A stretch of DNA of 43,158 nt from Anaerolineaceae bacterium (GCA_002699125.1 PABI01000169.1:1-43158); one strand, 5' to 3'. Positions 14,422 to 22,650 are shown, counted from the stretch's first letter. The notes: a model not told the origin generated them from the letters alone. A program made the numbers and translations.

Positions 14422-16875
14422 TTACTCGCTGATGTTGCCGGTAAGCACCGGGTAGAATTCGCCAATGCCCAGGCCAAACTGGCTGTTGTTGTCTTGCAGC
14501 CGCAGCCGCACTTCGTTGTTTGGCCCCACATAAGGCGCAAACTCGGCGATGGTGTTTAAACCCCAAACCGGATCGCCGATGGGCTGCCAGAGGCCTTGTT
14601 CAAAGTCCCAAATGCGTACTTCGGGCAGCAGTTGGGCTGGATCTTCAAATTGTTGGGTTAAAGAGAAACCCAGTTCAGTCACTTCCATCGCCTGGAATTC
14701 GGGCCAGGGCGTATAAGAAAATTCCACCCAGCCACCGTTCAAGTACAAATCCTGAATGGTGGGATTGTAGACGTTGTTGTTAGCCAATGGTTCCCAATTG
14801 AGCAAGGAGATAGGAATGGTGATGTTACGGCCGCTTACAATATTTTGCTCCAGTGGAATCTCAATCAGGTACATGGTGGTGTTGAGCGCTTCAAAATCGG
14901 CATCGGCCAGGCTGGCATCTAGCTGCTGCTCGCTGGACCAGGCGATGAGCACCACGGATTCGGGCGGCAGGGAAAAGGTGCCCGGGCTGCCAAAATTTGT
15001 GCTCTCCAATGATTGCAAGAGCTGCCAACGAGGGAAAAGCTCTCGATTGTTGTAAAAATCAAAAGAGTCCAGGATGGTTTCGGCGTTGGCGGATAGGGGC
15101 GCGCCGGAGTTAAAGCCACCAAAGGGCGATCCGAATGAGCTGCTGGAACTGCTGCCGGAAGAACGGATGGTTTCGGAGACAGTCCTTCGCTCATTCGGCG
15201 GCAAATCACCCACAAAAACGGCCGATTGACCCAGCAGCACAGAAACCGTCTCTAATGTGATGTCGCTGTTGTTCAGCAAATCCAGCTCCAGGGCCAGATT
15301 ATTACCTTCCAGCGTCAGCGTGGCCGTGCCAGACACATCTACGGCCGGCTGGTTGCTCTGGGCCAGGAACACGACCACCTCGCCAATGTCGGCGCGCACG
15401 TTAGAGATGGTCACATCATTACCATAGGTGATCGAACCAATATCGGTTGCTTCGGTGTTGAACGGGGCGCCGAAGTTTTCCTGGTAAGGTCGCGCCAAAG
15501 CACCCTGAGGCAGGTTCATGTTGTAGGTACGGCGCTGTGGCGAATAGAGGCCAAGCAGGCTGTATACGTCTGCCTGTTCGCCATCAGATTGGCTGTAGGC
15601 GACGGAAATTTGGTTGATGATGGTGTCGTTGCCGCGCAGCTGGAAGCCGGTGAAGTAGGTGACACCGCTAAAGATCAGCACCAGCACAGGAATGGTGATC
15701 CAGGCACGCTCAAGCTGGTCGCGCCGCTTGAGCACCCAATAGTTAAGCGGTCCAACGACGACGGTGTAAACCAGCAAAAAGCCAATGAGCTGTAAGATGC
15801 TGGGCAAGGTGAGGGAGGGCAGGCTGGAAACGGCCGTTGTCGCCGCGTAACTGTTTTGTGGGCCTAAGCCCCAATTTTGGGTGTTGGGCACCCGGCTGGC
15901 AATCGTGGCCCAAATCGCTTCGCTGCCGTCCCAATCCAGCAGGGGGGCCAGCCGCGGATCCAGCGCCAAGAAGTAAACGGAGCCACGCCCAACGGATTGG
16001 CGGGCCAGCAGCGGCAACTCATCCTGGCGGAAGATCATCTCGCCGTTGCGCAAGGTGCTGGTGGCCACCACGTAGGGTCCGGGATCGCGGAACTCAATGC
16101 CAATGCGTTCGCGCAGGCCGGGCAGATCATCTACAGATTGGCTGCCGTCAATGGTCACAGGCAACAGGTCGGCCAGGGCCGTGGCCGTTTGCTGCCAGTT
16201 TGCTCCCCCGGTAACGATGAGCTGTCCACCGTTGTTTACCCAAGATTCCAGAGCGGTGCGCTGGCTGCTGGTAAGCTGGCTCGTGTCGGTGTCGTTGAGA
16301 ATTAAAATATCGAGGGAGCCCCAGGCAACGGCCGTTTCCGGCAAATCGTCCAACGTCAGCAGGGCGACGGCCGCATCGGCCTGGCTGCCATTGATGCGCT
16401 CCAAAAAGGTAAATTCGCCGCCATCTGGACTGACCACGCCGTAGAGCAGGCTGTTGCGGTTAACACGGTTGATGCTGCCACTGTTGGCCTCGGCCACCAG
16501 GGTGCCATCGTTCTGCCACAGTTGGAGGTCCACATCGCCCGAGCCTGGCGACAATTTGACATAAAGTGTCACGCGCTTGTTCGATTGGGTGGGCAGGCTG
16601 ATAGGACTGCGAAAAATGCCAGGGTCCTGCCCGCTGTTGGTGGGAACCCGAATTTCCACGTAGCCTTCAACTGCCGGGCCGCTGTTAGCCACCGTCACCT
16701 GTACCGGCACCCAAAATTCGCTTTTGTATTGGCTGTCATAGCCGACGGTCATGTCGATGGTGATGCCATTGCTGTCGTCCTGAGCTGTGGCGGGTGGAGC
16801 AATGAAAGCAAACAGGGGCAAAAGCAGGCAGAAAAATAAGAAGAGCTGTTTTAATCGGGTTTTAGAGTTGGACAT
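14422..16875 (-). CDS. Large secreted/membrane protein with GATase-like domain
   Basis: The product is about 817 aa and starts with a signal sequence (LKQLFLFFCLLLPLFAFIAPPATAQ, cut after Ala-Gln likely). A beta-rich N-terminal domain and a class I glutamine amidotransferase-like region follow at about 150-300 (LDILILNDTDTSQLT, WVNNGGQLIVTGG). The nucleophile Cys is not evident. Two helices near 365-425 (LLVYTVVVGPLNYWVLKR) cross the membrane, and a long extracytoplasmic C-terminal half follows. Similar proteins accompany ABC/MoxR/VWA clusters. I start at 16875 because a TATAAT box at 16919-16924 places transcription near the longer start at 16911, which would leave that one without a leader. 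Confidence 0.78.
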   Translation of the reverse strand: MSNSKTRLKQLFLFFCLLLPLFAFIAPPATAQDDSNGITIDMTVGYDSQYKSEFWVPVQVTVANSGPAVEGYVEIRVPTNSGQDPGIFRSPISLPTQSNKRVTLYVKLSPGSGDVDLQLWQNDGTLVAEANSGSINRVNRNSLLYGVVSPDGGEFTFLERINGSQADAAVALLTLDDLPETAVAWGSLDILILNDTDTSQLTSSQRTALESWVNNGGQLIVTGGANWQQTATALADLLPVTIDGSQSVDDLPGLRERIGIEFRDPGPYVVATSTLRNGEMIFRQDELPLLARQSVGRGSVYFLALDPRLAPLLDWDGSEAIWATIASRVPNTQNWGLGPQNSYAATTAVSSLPSLTLPSILQLIGFLLVYTVVVGPLNYWVLKRRDQLERAWITIPVLVLIFSGVTYFTGFQLRGNDTIINQISVAYSQSDGEQADVYSLLGLYSPQRRTYNMNLPQGALARPYQENFGAPFNTEATDIGSITYGNDVTISNVRADIGEVVVFLAQSNQPAVDVSGTATLTLEGNNLALELDLLNNSDITLETVSVLLGQSAVFVGDLPPNERRTVSETIRSSGSSSSSSFGSPFGGFNSGAPLSANAETILDSFDFYNNRELFPRWQLLQSLESTNFGSPGTFSLPPESVVLIAWSSEQQLDASLADADFEALNTTMYLIEIPLEQNIVSGRNITIPISLLNWEPLANNNVYNPTIQDLYLNGGWVEFSYTPWPEFQAMEVTELGFSLTQQFEDPAQLLPEVRIWDFEQGLWQPIGDPVWGLNTIAEFAPYVGPNNEVRLRLQDNNSQFGLGIGEFYPVLTGNISE

Positions 16876-16918
16876 GGTTTGTATACGTTTTAACGCTGCC
16901 ATTCGTTCCATGCGGCAG

Positions 16919-16924
16919 ATTATA
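16919..16924 (-). promoter_or_regulatory. Likely -10 box (TATAAT) of the ABC/MoxR gene run
   Basis: A perfect TATAAT on the minus strand lies 44 nt before the chosen start of the large membrane protein gene. No good -35 match is found at 16-18 nt upstream, so the promoter may need an activator or be fortuitous. Confidence 0.5.
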
Positions 16925-16987
16925 CCGAACGGAATCTATGAACACATGACGGTTTCTCTGCGGGTTACCTTTTGTTAATCTGTTCAT

Positions 16988-17275
16988 TCAGCTGAAAATC
17001 TCAATTTCATAATCGGCAATGGGCACGTCCGGGCGGTGATTTTCCAGCCAGGTGACGGCTTTTTGCAGCTGGCTGTGCAGGCGGGCGGTGTCGTTGCCTA
17101 CCGTGACCAGGCCAATAACGGCCGTTCCCCACACATCATGATGATCTACTTCAGCCACGGCCACGTTAAACTTCTGCGGCAGCCGCTTTAAGATTGATTT
17201 AAGAATACGCCGCTTCTCTTTTAAGGAAAAGACTTCATCTAGCTGCAATGTTATGATACAAGAGGCAATAATCAT
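16988..17275 (-). CDS. DUF503 family protein (YlxP-like)
   Basis: The 95-aa product matches the DUF503 length and layout: an N-terminal beta strand, LKEKRRILKSILKRLPQKFNVAVAEVDHHDVWGTAVIGLVTVG in the middle (residues about 16-58), and a C-terminal helix and strand. Members occur near rbfA and truB in Firmicutes and are proposed to act in ribosome maturation; the function is not proven. It stands alone here. The ATG at 17275 fits the family length; an in-frame upstream start at 17368 has no similarity. Confidence 0.85.
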   Translation of the reverse strand: MIIASCIITLQLDEVFSLKEKRRILKSILKRLPQKFNVAVAEVDHHDVWGTAVIGLVTVGNDTARLHSQLQKAVTWLENHRPDVPIADYEIEIFS

Positions 17276-17558
17276 GAGCCGTATTGTGGAGAAAGGGGTG
17301 GGGCAAGTCAAGCACGCGGGTGATTTTGCAACATGAGAGCATTCATCCAAAAGTACCAATATCTGCAACGAATACGGCCGTTCTAACGTTTTTATTACTG
17401 ATTCGCAACAAACTTTTGCAGCAAAGCCTGCCCAAAACAGGTCTAATTCGTCAAAAAAATGTTTGTACAGCAGGTGACGCTACTGTAAATGTGGTGTCGA
17501 AGAAGTGTGATTTGTGCAAAACTCGCCGCAAAATTGGGTTTTGCAGGAGTAGAACAAT

Positions 17559-18284
17559 ATGCTAAGAAAATTAGCTTACCTCTTTTTAATCGTCTTTTTT
17601 GTAATGGGGGCGCTGGCTGCCTACACCTTTGTGGCCACAGTTAATAAGGCAGGCTCTGTGGCTCAACCGATTGGTGACTTTGTGCAGCAGCTGGTCATTC
17701 CGGCTACCGCAGAGGTCATCCCCAGCTCTTCAACGATTGTGCGCCAGATCAATGATTTGGCGCGGCTAGAGACGGCTTCAATGGAGCTGGAGAAAAACGT
17801 GATTGCGGAGCGTAACAACGATATGTTGTGGGGCGTCATGGGCGAAACGCTCATTTTTGAGGCGCACGGATTGGCCGTTGCCGGCGTGGATTTTTCTAAC
17901 ATGACACCGGCCGATATCCAGGTCGTGGATCCTACAACAGTGATGGTTCACTTGCCAGAAGCGATACTTTTCGATGATTTGCCTTTGCTGGATACGCAAA
18001 CTTCTCGCGTATTGGACCGGGATACGGGGCTGTTTGCCAGCGTTGATCCGCAGCTGGAAACGTTGGTGCGTCAGGAAGCCGAAGCTGCTCTGCGCGAAGA
18101 GGCAATGTCTACAGAACTGCTGGACCGGGCTAACTATAATGCCCAGGAATTCATGCTGACGTTTATGCAGGGTCTGGGCTTTGAAACGGTAATCTTTACA
18201 GACGATGTTCCCCCAACTGTAGAACCTTACGAACAGGAAGTCCCCAAAGGGTATATTTTGGTCACGCCAACGCCGCAGCCGTGA
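17559..18284 (+). CDS. DUF4230 domain protein, single-pass membrane
   Basis: The 241-aa product begins with a membrane helix (LAYLFLIVFFVMGALAAYTFV, residues about 5-25) and then a DUF4230-type domain. That domain has the typical LARLETASMELEKNV opening, a central beta strand region and a helix ending QEFMLTFMQGLGFETV. The domain should lie outside the cytoplasmic membrane. Family function is unknown. The end is Pro/Thr-rich (VTPTPQP). AGGAG lies about 9 nt before the ATG. It converges on the FAD oxidoreductase gene, with a palindromic repeat between them. Confidence 0.82.
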   Translation: MLRKLAYLFLIVFFVMGALAAYTFVATVNKAGSVAQPIGDFVQQLVIPATAEVIPSSSTIVRQINDLARLETASMELEKNVIAERNNDMLWGVMGETLIFEAHGLAVAGVDFSNMTPADIQVVDPTTVMVHLPEAILFDDLPLLDTQTSRVLDRDTGLFASVDPQLETLVRQEAEAALREEAMSTELLDRANYNAQEFMLTFMQGLGFETVIFTDDVPPTVEPYEQEVPKGYILVTPTPQP

Positions 18285-18293
18285 TGCCAGTGA

Positions 18294-18365
18294 TCGGTAA
18301 TCAGTAGGTCAGTAATCAGTTACTTACCGAATACTGACCTACTGATTACTAACTCACCGATTACT
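18294..18365. repeat. Palindromic repeat, TAATCAGTAGGTCAGTA family, between convergent genes
   Basis: TAATCAGTAGGTCAGTA at 18298-18314 is perfectly inverted at 18332-18348. Outer CGGTAATCAG/ACCGATTAC units extend the pairing. A relative built from the same GGTAATC/GATTACC units lies at 30296-30384. It may act as a bidirectional transcription barrier. Confidence 0.8.
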
Positions 18366-18912
18366 CTTTCGGAGGAGTGTCGTAGTCCAATACATCGCGG
18401 CCGGCTTCGGTGGAGAGGATGTCCAGCGCGGCGGCGGCGCCTTCGCCGGCGGAGATGATGGCCTGGCTGCGGTTCATTTTGGTGCTGCGGCCGACGGCGT
18501 AAAGACCGGATACGGCCGTACGCCCATTTCGATCCACTTCTACACTGCGTCCCTCTTTAGTCAAACCCAAACTTTGATTCAGCTTGACACCCTTGCCCTC
18601 GGCCAAAACAACATATTTGGCTTCGTGGCTGGAGCCATCTTCCAGGGTGACGCCAAAGCCATCGTCCGTTTTGTTGACCTCGGTGACCAGTGCATCTTGT
18701 AGGCTTGCGCCAAAATCGGTGACCTGTTTCCTGGCAATTTCCTGGAAATCGCTGCCCAAAATTTTGGGGATGCCTAAATAGTTGTGCAGTTCGGCATAAT
18801 GCATGGCGGTGTCATCTTTGCCAAATACGGTTACGTCCATCTCGTTTTTGGCTAAAAACAGGGCGCAGCTTAGCCCGCCGGGCCCGTCACCTACAACAAT
18901 TATTTTTGCCAT
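18361..18912 (-). CDS. Short FAD-dependent oxidoreductase (TrxB-like, one domain)
   Basis: The 183-aa product opens with the FAD-binding motif VVGDGPGGLSCALFLAK and ends with the second FAD signature GLYAVGRSTKMNRSQAIISAGEGAAAALDIL, as in thioredoxin reductases. It is far shorter than TrxB (about 310 aa). The NADPH domain and the redox CxxC are absent; in their place is LDDGS-type beta structure. It may take electrons from ferredoxin or a partner protein, or bind FAD without NADPH oxidation. GGAGG lies 6 nt before the ATG. It is a stand-alone gene with repeats on both sides. Confidence 0.82.
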   Translation of the reverse strand: MAKIIVVGDGPGGLSCALFLAKNEMDVTVFGKDDTAMHYAELHNYLGIPKILGSDFQEIARKQVTDFGASLQDALVTEVNKTDDGFGVTLEDGSSHEAKYVVLAEGKGVKLNQSLGLTKEGRSVEVDRNGRTAVSGLYAVGRSTKMNRSQAIISAGEGAAAALDILSTEAGRDVLDYDTPPKE

Positions 18913-18947
18913 TTAGTACCTCCTTAGGGGTTGTTGGATAGTGTTAG

Positions 18948-19011
18948 AGGTGCAATGCACTTTGGCCAACGTGCTTTGCCGTCAAGTCGTTAAATAAAGT
19001 GCGTTGCACCT
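18948..19011. repeat. AGGTGCGACGCAC-family inverted repeat (copy 1, diverged)
   Basis: AGGTGCAATGCACTTT at 18948 faces AAAGTGCGTTGCACCT ending at 19011, with small mismatches. Closer relatives lie at 23845-23878 and 42027-42090. Confidence 0.78.
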
Positions 19012-19144
19012 GTAAATTAAGAAATGGGTTGAGTCATGCTAAAATCTGCCTGACCATGAAAATAATACCCCATTTTGCTTTAGTTGACCGTAGTCCGCTT
19101 TTAATGTTTAGCAAATCATCCCAAAACTTTTGAGAGAAAAGGAA

Positions 19145-19216
19145 GGTTTCTTATGATTTGCTTAAGTAAAAGCCAAATTTGAGCTTGTCTTATTTCGAAA
19201 ATCTTTTTGGCTTTTA
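19145..19216. repeat. Inverted-repeat element, family GTAAAAGCCAAA (copy 2)
   Basis: In reverse orientation this copy matches 4812-4884 over about 72 bp. The GTAAAAGCCAAA arms lie at 19166 and 19205-19216. It ends 17 bp before the likely start of the next gene. Confidence 0.82.
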
Positions 19217-19232
19217 CATAAGGCTTGCTAAT

Positions 19233-19649
19233 ATGCAATTCCCCCAAAAAATTCCTGGTTTTCGCTGGCTGTTGATGGTGTGGGCAGTGTATACGGCCGT
19301 CTGGATCAGTCGTGAAGGTGCGTTGTGGCAGGTGGTGACGATGGGCACGATGACGACGATGTTGCTGGTGGGGTTTGGCTGGGAGCGCTGGCTGGGGGGC
19401 AAACCGGTACAGCATGGTGTGGGGGTGTTGGTGACGGCCGTTTCCGGTGTTATCTTGGGCGCAGGCAGCAGTCTGCTTTCTCTCCTCTTCATGACCATCA
19501 AAACCGGGCTACACGCCCACGGCCCGGAGTTTAGCCAGGCGGAGATTGCCTGGGTGTGGAATTCATTGCCGTTGTGGACGGCCGTTGGCTTGCTGGTGGG
19601 GTTAGGATTAGGATTGATCTGGGCTGGAATGAAGGAGACTGGAGATTAG
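19233..19649 (+). CDS. Small integral membrane protein, unknown
   Basis: From the chosen ATG the product is 138 aa with four hydrophobic segments: WLLMVWAVYTAVWIS, VVTMGTMTTMLLVGF, VLVTAVSGVILGAGSSLLSLLF and LPLWTAVGLLVGLGLGLIW. The loops are short and it has a HAHGPEF hydrophilic segment between helices 3 and 4. No family is recognised. The gene contains three ACGGCCGT copies, each read as Thr-Ala-Val. I start at 19233 because a longer frame from 19179 is encoded by the repeat element. A terminator hairpin begins at its stop codon. Confidence 0.7.
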   Translation: MQFPQKIPGFRWLLMVWAVYTAVWISREGALWQVVTMGTMTTMLLVGFGWERWLGGKPVQHGVGVLVTAVSGVILGAGSSLLSLLFMTIKTGLHAHGPEFSQAEIAWVWNSLPLWTAVGLLVGLGLGLIWAGMKETGD

Positions 19650-19695
19650 AGATTGGAGATTCGTTCGATAAAATCTCCAATCTCTACGCTTTTTT
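19648..19695 (+). terminator. Rho-independent terminator after the small membrane protein
   Basis: AGAGATTGGAGATT (19648-19661) pairs perfectly with AATCTCCAATCTCT (19672-19685) over a 10-nt loop, and six T follow at 19690-19695. It lies at the stop codon of the plus-strand gene and between convergent genes. Confidence 0.8.
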
Positions 19696-20323
19696 ATTTC
19701 AAACGAGCTTCCAATGCTTCCAGCGCCTCTTCCAGCTGTGCCTGGCGCAGGCTGTTGGTGACGTCGCCTCGCGTGCGCTCCAGGACGGCGCGCACGGTGT
19801 CTGTGCGGCGACGCAGCCCACCGGTGATGCTGTCGTTGAAATCGAAGGTGACGAGCTGGCTGTAAATCTGGTCCATTACGTCTAGCAGCCGCTCGGCTTC
19901 TTCACTGTGGCCGTGGCGAATGATGTCCAGAATGCGGCGACGCAGCTCGGTGGCCGCTTCGGCCAGGCCGTTGAGCCAGGTATTGCCTTCCGTGCCTAAT
20001 TCTTCCGGCGTGGGCAGGGGGCGGTCGCGAATCAGAGCATAGGTGAGATTGGCCTCGACAAACTCCTTCACGGCATCTTGCGTGTAGCCCGCGTGATACA
20101 AATTGGGATAATCGCGCACGCCATCCACCAGTGTTTTAGTGGCTTCACGCGCTTCGGCAATGAGCTTTTCGGCTTTGGACCACTCTTCACGGTGAACGGC
20201 GCGAATGGCCCGGGCGCACAGGCTGATAAGCTGGCGCGAGCGTTGGTATGCCTGGTCGCGGGCGGTGTTGACTTGTTCAAACTCGGCCCGAATCTGGTCC
20301 GTGGTACTGTCTAATTGGTCCAC
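19694..20323 (-). CDS. Translin-family protein
   Basis: The 209-aa helical product has translin features: a paired-helix N-terminus (SRQLISLCARAIRAVHR), then AGYTQDAVKEFVEANLTYAL near 90-110, and RRRILDIIRHGHSEEAERLLDVMDQIYSQLVTFDF near 140-175. GGLRRRTDTVRAVLERTRGDV closes the fold. Translin and TRAX form octameric rings that bind or cut single-stranded RNA/DNA. The two Glu in EFVE match the position of catalytic acids in TRAX, which would allow nuclease activity (inference). It starts with GTG at 20323, preceded by AAGGAG. There is no functional partner nearby. Confidence 0.85.
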   Translation of the reverse strand: MDQLDSTTDQIRAEFEQVNTARDQAYQRSRQLISLCARAIRAVHREEWSKAEKLIAEAREATKTLVDGVRDYPNLYHAGYTQDAVKEFVEANLTYALIRDRPLPTPEELGTEGNTWLNGLAEAATELRRRILDIIRHGHSEEAERLLDVMDQIYSQLVTFDFNDSITGGLRRRTDTVRAVLERTRGDVTNSLRQAQLEEALEALEARLK

Positions 20324-20349
20324 AAAAATCTCCTTACAAATGAAATTTA

Positions 20350-20374
20350 ACGCAGAGGCGCGGAGGCGCAGAGA
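20350..20374. repeat. Fragment of an AACGCAGAGGCGC-type repeat
   Basis: AACGCAGAGGCGCGGAGGCGCAGAG resembles a repeat unit found widely between bacterial genes, but no inverted partner is present here. It is a single, probably decayed, half element upstream of the translin gene. Confidence 0.5.
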
Positions 20375-20433
20375 TGGGTCGCGCTTTTCCAGCTAATTTC
20401 GTATTCAAAACATACCTGAATTGATGCAATTTT

Positions 20434-21297
20434 TCAATGTCGGGTTGTTTGGTGGCAGTTGGCTGCGGTGGCGGCAATGAAACCCATGAGGGCGGCGATG
20501 CCGGAAGTGGCACCGTTGTTTAGAATGCGGTTGAAGGGCTGCTGCCAATGGTCGCCTGCTCGCATCGCTGCCAACAGATTGTGCCAGGCCAGCCACGCTT
20601 CGCCCTGGGCAGCGGCTTGCAGCCAGGCGGCGGAGAGCTGGGTGGTGCGGGGCACGGCCGTTTCCACCACCCTTTTTCCCAATTCCACCACTTCCGCCTC
20701 CGATCGCGTCGCCCACAAACCCAGCAGCAGCCCCAGCAAAAAATCATCGCCGGCGGGCGTCAGTCCGGGGCCGAGGCCGGCCAGGTGAGCGACAGCCGTT
20801 TCCAATCCCGATGCACCTGGCTGGGCGATAGCTTCACGCACAGCACCGGTGGCTGCCTGAAATCGGGGCGCAAAATTGACCGGCGCGCCGGTGATGAGTC
20901 GATCTTGTTGCTGGCTGACGGCCGTTTCCCATTCCGGCAAAAGAGTTAGCCACGCTTTTTGCTGGTGGCGCAATAACTCCCAGTTTGGTGCTGGCTGCCA
21001 CAATTCTGCCGGGCGCAAATCAATGTGCAGCGGGCCGATGTGCAGGCTGTTGGCCGTTTTGTGAATGATGGTTGAGGGATTGATTGTGGGGGGAAACGGC
21101 CGTGCCTCATTCACTACAATCGAAAATGGCCCGGCCCCAATGCTGGGCTGCACGATGGCGATGACTGTGCCGTTAGCGTCAATCAGGTTGATGGCCTGGT
21201 CGAACAGGTGCAGGAGGGAAACGGCCGTTGGCTGCCGCAGCCATTGACGCACTTTAGGTGTTAGCGTGGTTGCGGCAATCTGCCAGCTGTCATTCAT
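20434..21297 (-). CDS. DUF2877 protein (AllH-like)
   Basis: The 287-aa product carries the DUF2877 hallmark GLGPGLTPAGDDFLLGLLLGL near 172-192, followed by a helical C-terminus with TTQLSAAWLQAAAQGEA and the Gly-rich GATSGIAALMGF. A beta-type N-terminal half carries ND..VIAIV. The family includes AllH of the oxamate carbamoyltransferase in allantoin breakdown. The other Fdr/AllFG subunits are absent from the window, so the role here is open. It is divergent from the YbaK-like gene, with only 70 nt between the starts. Confidence 0.8.
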   Translation of the reverse strand: MNDSWQIAATTLTPKVRQWLRQPTAVSLLHLFDQAINLIDANGTVIAIVQPSIGAGPFSIVVNEARPFPPTINPSTIIHKTANSLHIGPLHIDLRPAELWQPAPNWELLRHQQKAWLTLLPEWETAVSQQQDRLITGAPVNFAPRFQAATGAVREAIAQPGASGLETAVAHLAGLGPGLTPAGDDFLLGLLLGLWATRSEAEVVELGKRVVETAVPRTTQLSAAWLQAAAQGEAWLAWHNLLAAMRAGDHWQQPFNRILNNGATSGIAALMGFIAATAANCHQTTRH

Positions 21298-21367
21298 GGA
21301 GAATATTGTAACCTACAGTGAACTCAATTCGGCAAAAAAGGGTAGACCTACTAAAATCCGCGTCGAG

Positions 21368-21844
21368 ATGAAAGTGTATGAACAAATTTTGAGTTTGCTG
21401 GATAACCACGGCGTGGCTTATGAACGGCACGAACACGAGCCGGTACAAACCGTGGCGGAGGTGGAGGCCAAGCTCCCTTTTTTGCTGGACAAGATGCTGA
21501 AGACGGTGGCCTTTCGGGTGAAAGACGGCCGTCTCATTTTAGCGGGTTTGCGCGGGCACGACCGTATCGACTATCGTCAATTGGCAGCTTACTGCGGTGT
21601 CAACCGGCGGGCTGTGGCCAGCATGTCGCCTGAAGCGGTGGAAGCAGAGCTGGGTTTTGAGGTTGGCGGCGTGGGGCCGTTTGCCTTGCAGCCCAATGTG
21701 CATGTTCTGCTGGATGAGCAGTTGGCTGAAATGAGCACCGTCTACTGCGGCAGCGGCCGCAACACAGCCACGTTGGCTATCAACTTTGCCGATCTGCTGC
21801 GGGTGTGCGGCGGTGAATTGGTGAGGTTAGCCAGAGCCGATTAG
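21368..21844 (+). CDS. YbaK/EbsC-type aminoacyl-tRNA deacylase
   Basis: The 158-aa product fits the YbaK/ProX fold. It opens with YEQILSLLDNHGVAYERHEHEPVQTVAEVEAK, has a Lys in FLLDKMLKTVAF at the catalytic position, and ends with the GxGPF and STVYCGSGRNTATLAINFADLL motifs. Such proteins remove misacylated amino acids from tRNA(Pro) or similar substrates; which one is not decidable here. I start at 21368; an in-frame ATG at 21296 overlaps the divergent DUF2877 gene and adds no conserved sequence. It overlaps or abuts the glycosyltransferase gene, so the two are likely coupled. Confidence 0.85.
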   Translation: MKVYEQILSLLDNHGVAYERHEHEPVQTVAEVEAKLPFLLDKMLKTVAFRVKDGRLILAGLRGHDRIDYRQLAAYCGVNRRAVASMSPEAVEAELGFEVGGVGPFALQPNVHVLLDEQLAEMSTVYCGSGRNTATLAINFADLLRVCGGELVRLARAD

Positions 21845-21894
21845 TGTATAAATTTGGTAGGGCGATTGGCCCATCGCTTCTGCAGGAGTTGCTT

Positions 21895-22650
21895 GTGAGA
21901 AGAAGTCTAACCGTATCTATGCCTGCCTTTAATGAGGCAGAAAATATTCCGGGGATGGTGGCCGATGTGCTGCGTATTTTGCCCCGTTTGGCCGATGAGT
22001 TTGAGATTATTGTGGTGGACGATGGCAGCCGGGACGAAACGGCCGTTGTCACCCAAACCCTCGCCGCCCAACACCCCGAACTGAAACTTGTGCAGCATGA
22101 AGTGAACCGGGGGTATGGAACGGCCGTCCTCACAGGGCTCACCAACGCCAGCAAAGAGCTCGTCTTTTTCACCGACGCCGACCGCCAGTTTGATTTGTCG
22201 GAAATTGAAAAGCTGTTGGCCCACATTGAAACGGCCGATCTGGTCGTGGGTTATCGTGCACCGCGCCGCGATCCGTTTATGCGCCGCCTGAACGGCAAAG
22301 GGTGGAGCTGGCTGGTGACGCTGCTGTTTGGCTACACCGCCCGCGACATCGACTGCGCCTTCAAGCTGATGCGTCGCACGGTTGTTGAGCGTCTGGAAAA
22401 CGAGATCAGTTCCGGCGGAGCCACCTTTAGCGCCGAGTTTTTAGTGCGGGCCAAGCAGGCGGGCTTCAAAATTGTTGAAGTGCCCATCAACGGGCATCGT
22501 CCCCGCGTGGCCGGCAGCCCCACCGGGGCCAATCCGCGTGTGATTGTGCGTGCCTTTAAGGAACTGGTGCAGTTTCGCCTGGGATTATGGCGGGAAGCCA
22601 GGCTGGCCGTTAATTCTGAGGTGAAGTCGGAGCGGGGAACGGCCGTTTAA
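21895..22650 (+). CDS. Family 2 glycosyltransferase (dolichol-phosphate mannosyltransferase-like)
   Basis: The product is 251 aa from a GTG at 21895, with AGGAG 6 nt upstream. A longer GTG start at 21844 overlaps the previous stop. The GT-A fold is clear: SMPAFNEAENI at the N-terminus, VVDDGSRDET (nucleotide binding), FFTDADRQFD (the DxD-type metal site) and the later DIDCAFKLMRR. There is no C-terminal membrane domain. It probably transfers a sugar from a nucleotide sugar to a polyprenyl phosphate (inferred from the DPM1-like pattern). The stop overlaps the end of the convergent aldo/keto reductase gene by 4 nt. Confidence 0.87.
   Translation: MRRSLTVSMPAFNEAENIPGMVADVLRILPRLADEFEIIVVDDGSRDETAVVTQTLAAQHPELKLVQHEVNRGYGTAVLTGLTNASKELVFFTDADRQFDLSEIEKLLAHIETADLVVGYRAPRRDPFMRRLNGKGWSWLVTLLFGYTARDIDCAFKLMRRTVVERLENEISSGGATFSAEFLVRAKQAGFKIVEVPINGHRPRVAGSPTGANPRVIVRAFKELVQFRLGLWREARLAVNSEVKSERGTAV

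Larger units (their letters stand above)
18913..19232. other. Spacer with two repeat elements
   Basis: This stretch between divergent genes holds a copy of the AGGTGCRAYGCAC repeat (18948-19011) and the second GTAAAAGCCAAA element (19145-19216). I see no reading frame of its own. Promoters for the two divergent genes are expected here but cannot be fixed. Confidence 0.6.

Noticed and set aside
17284..17565. Cys-containing plus-strand open frame before the DUF4230 gene
   Set aside because: It overlaps both the upstream region and the next start, lacks a ribosome site, and the CDLC/C pattern alone is weak.
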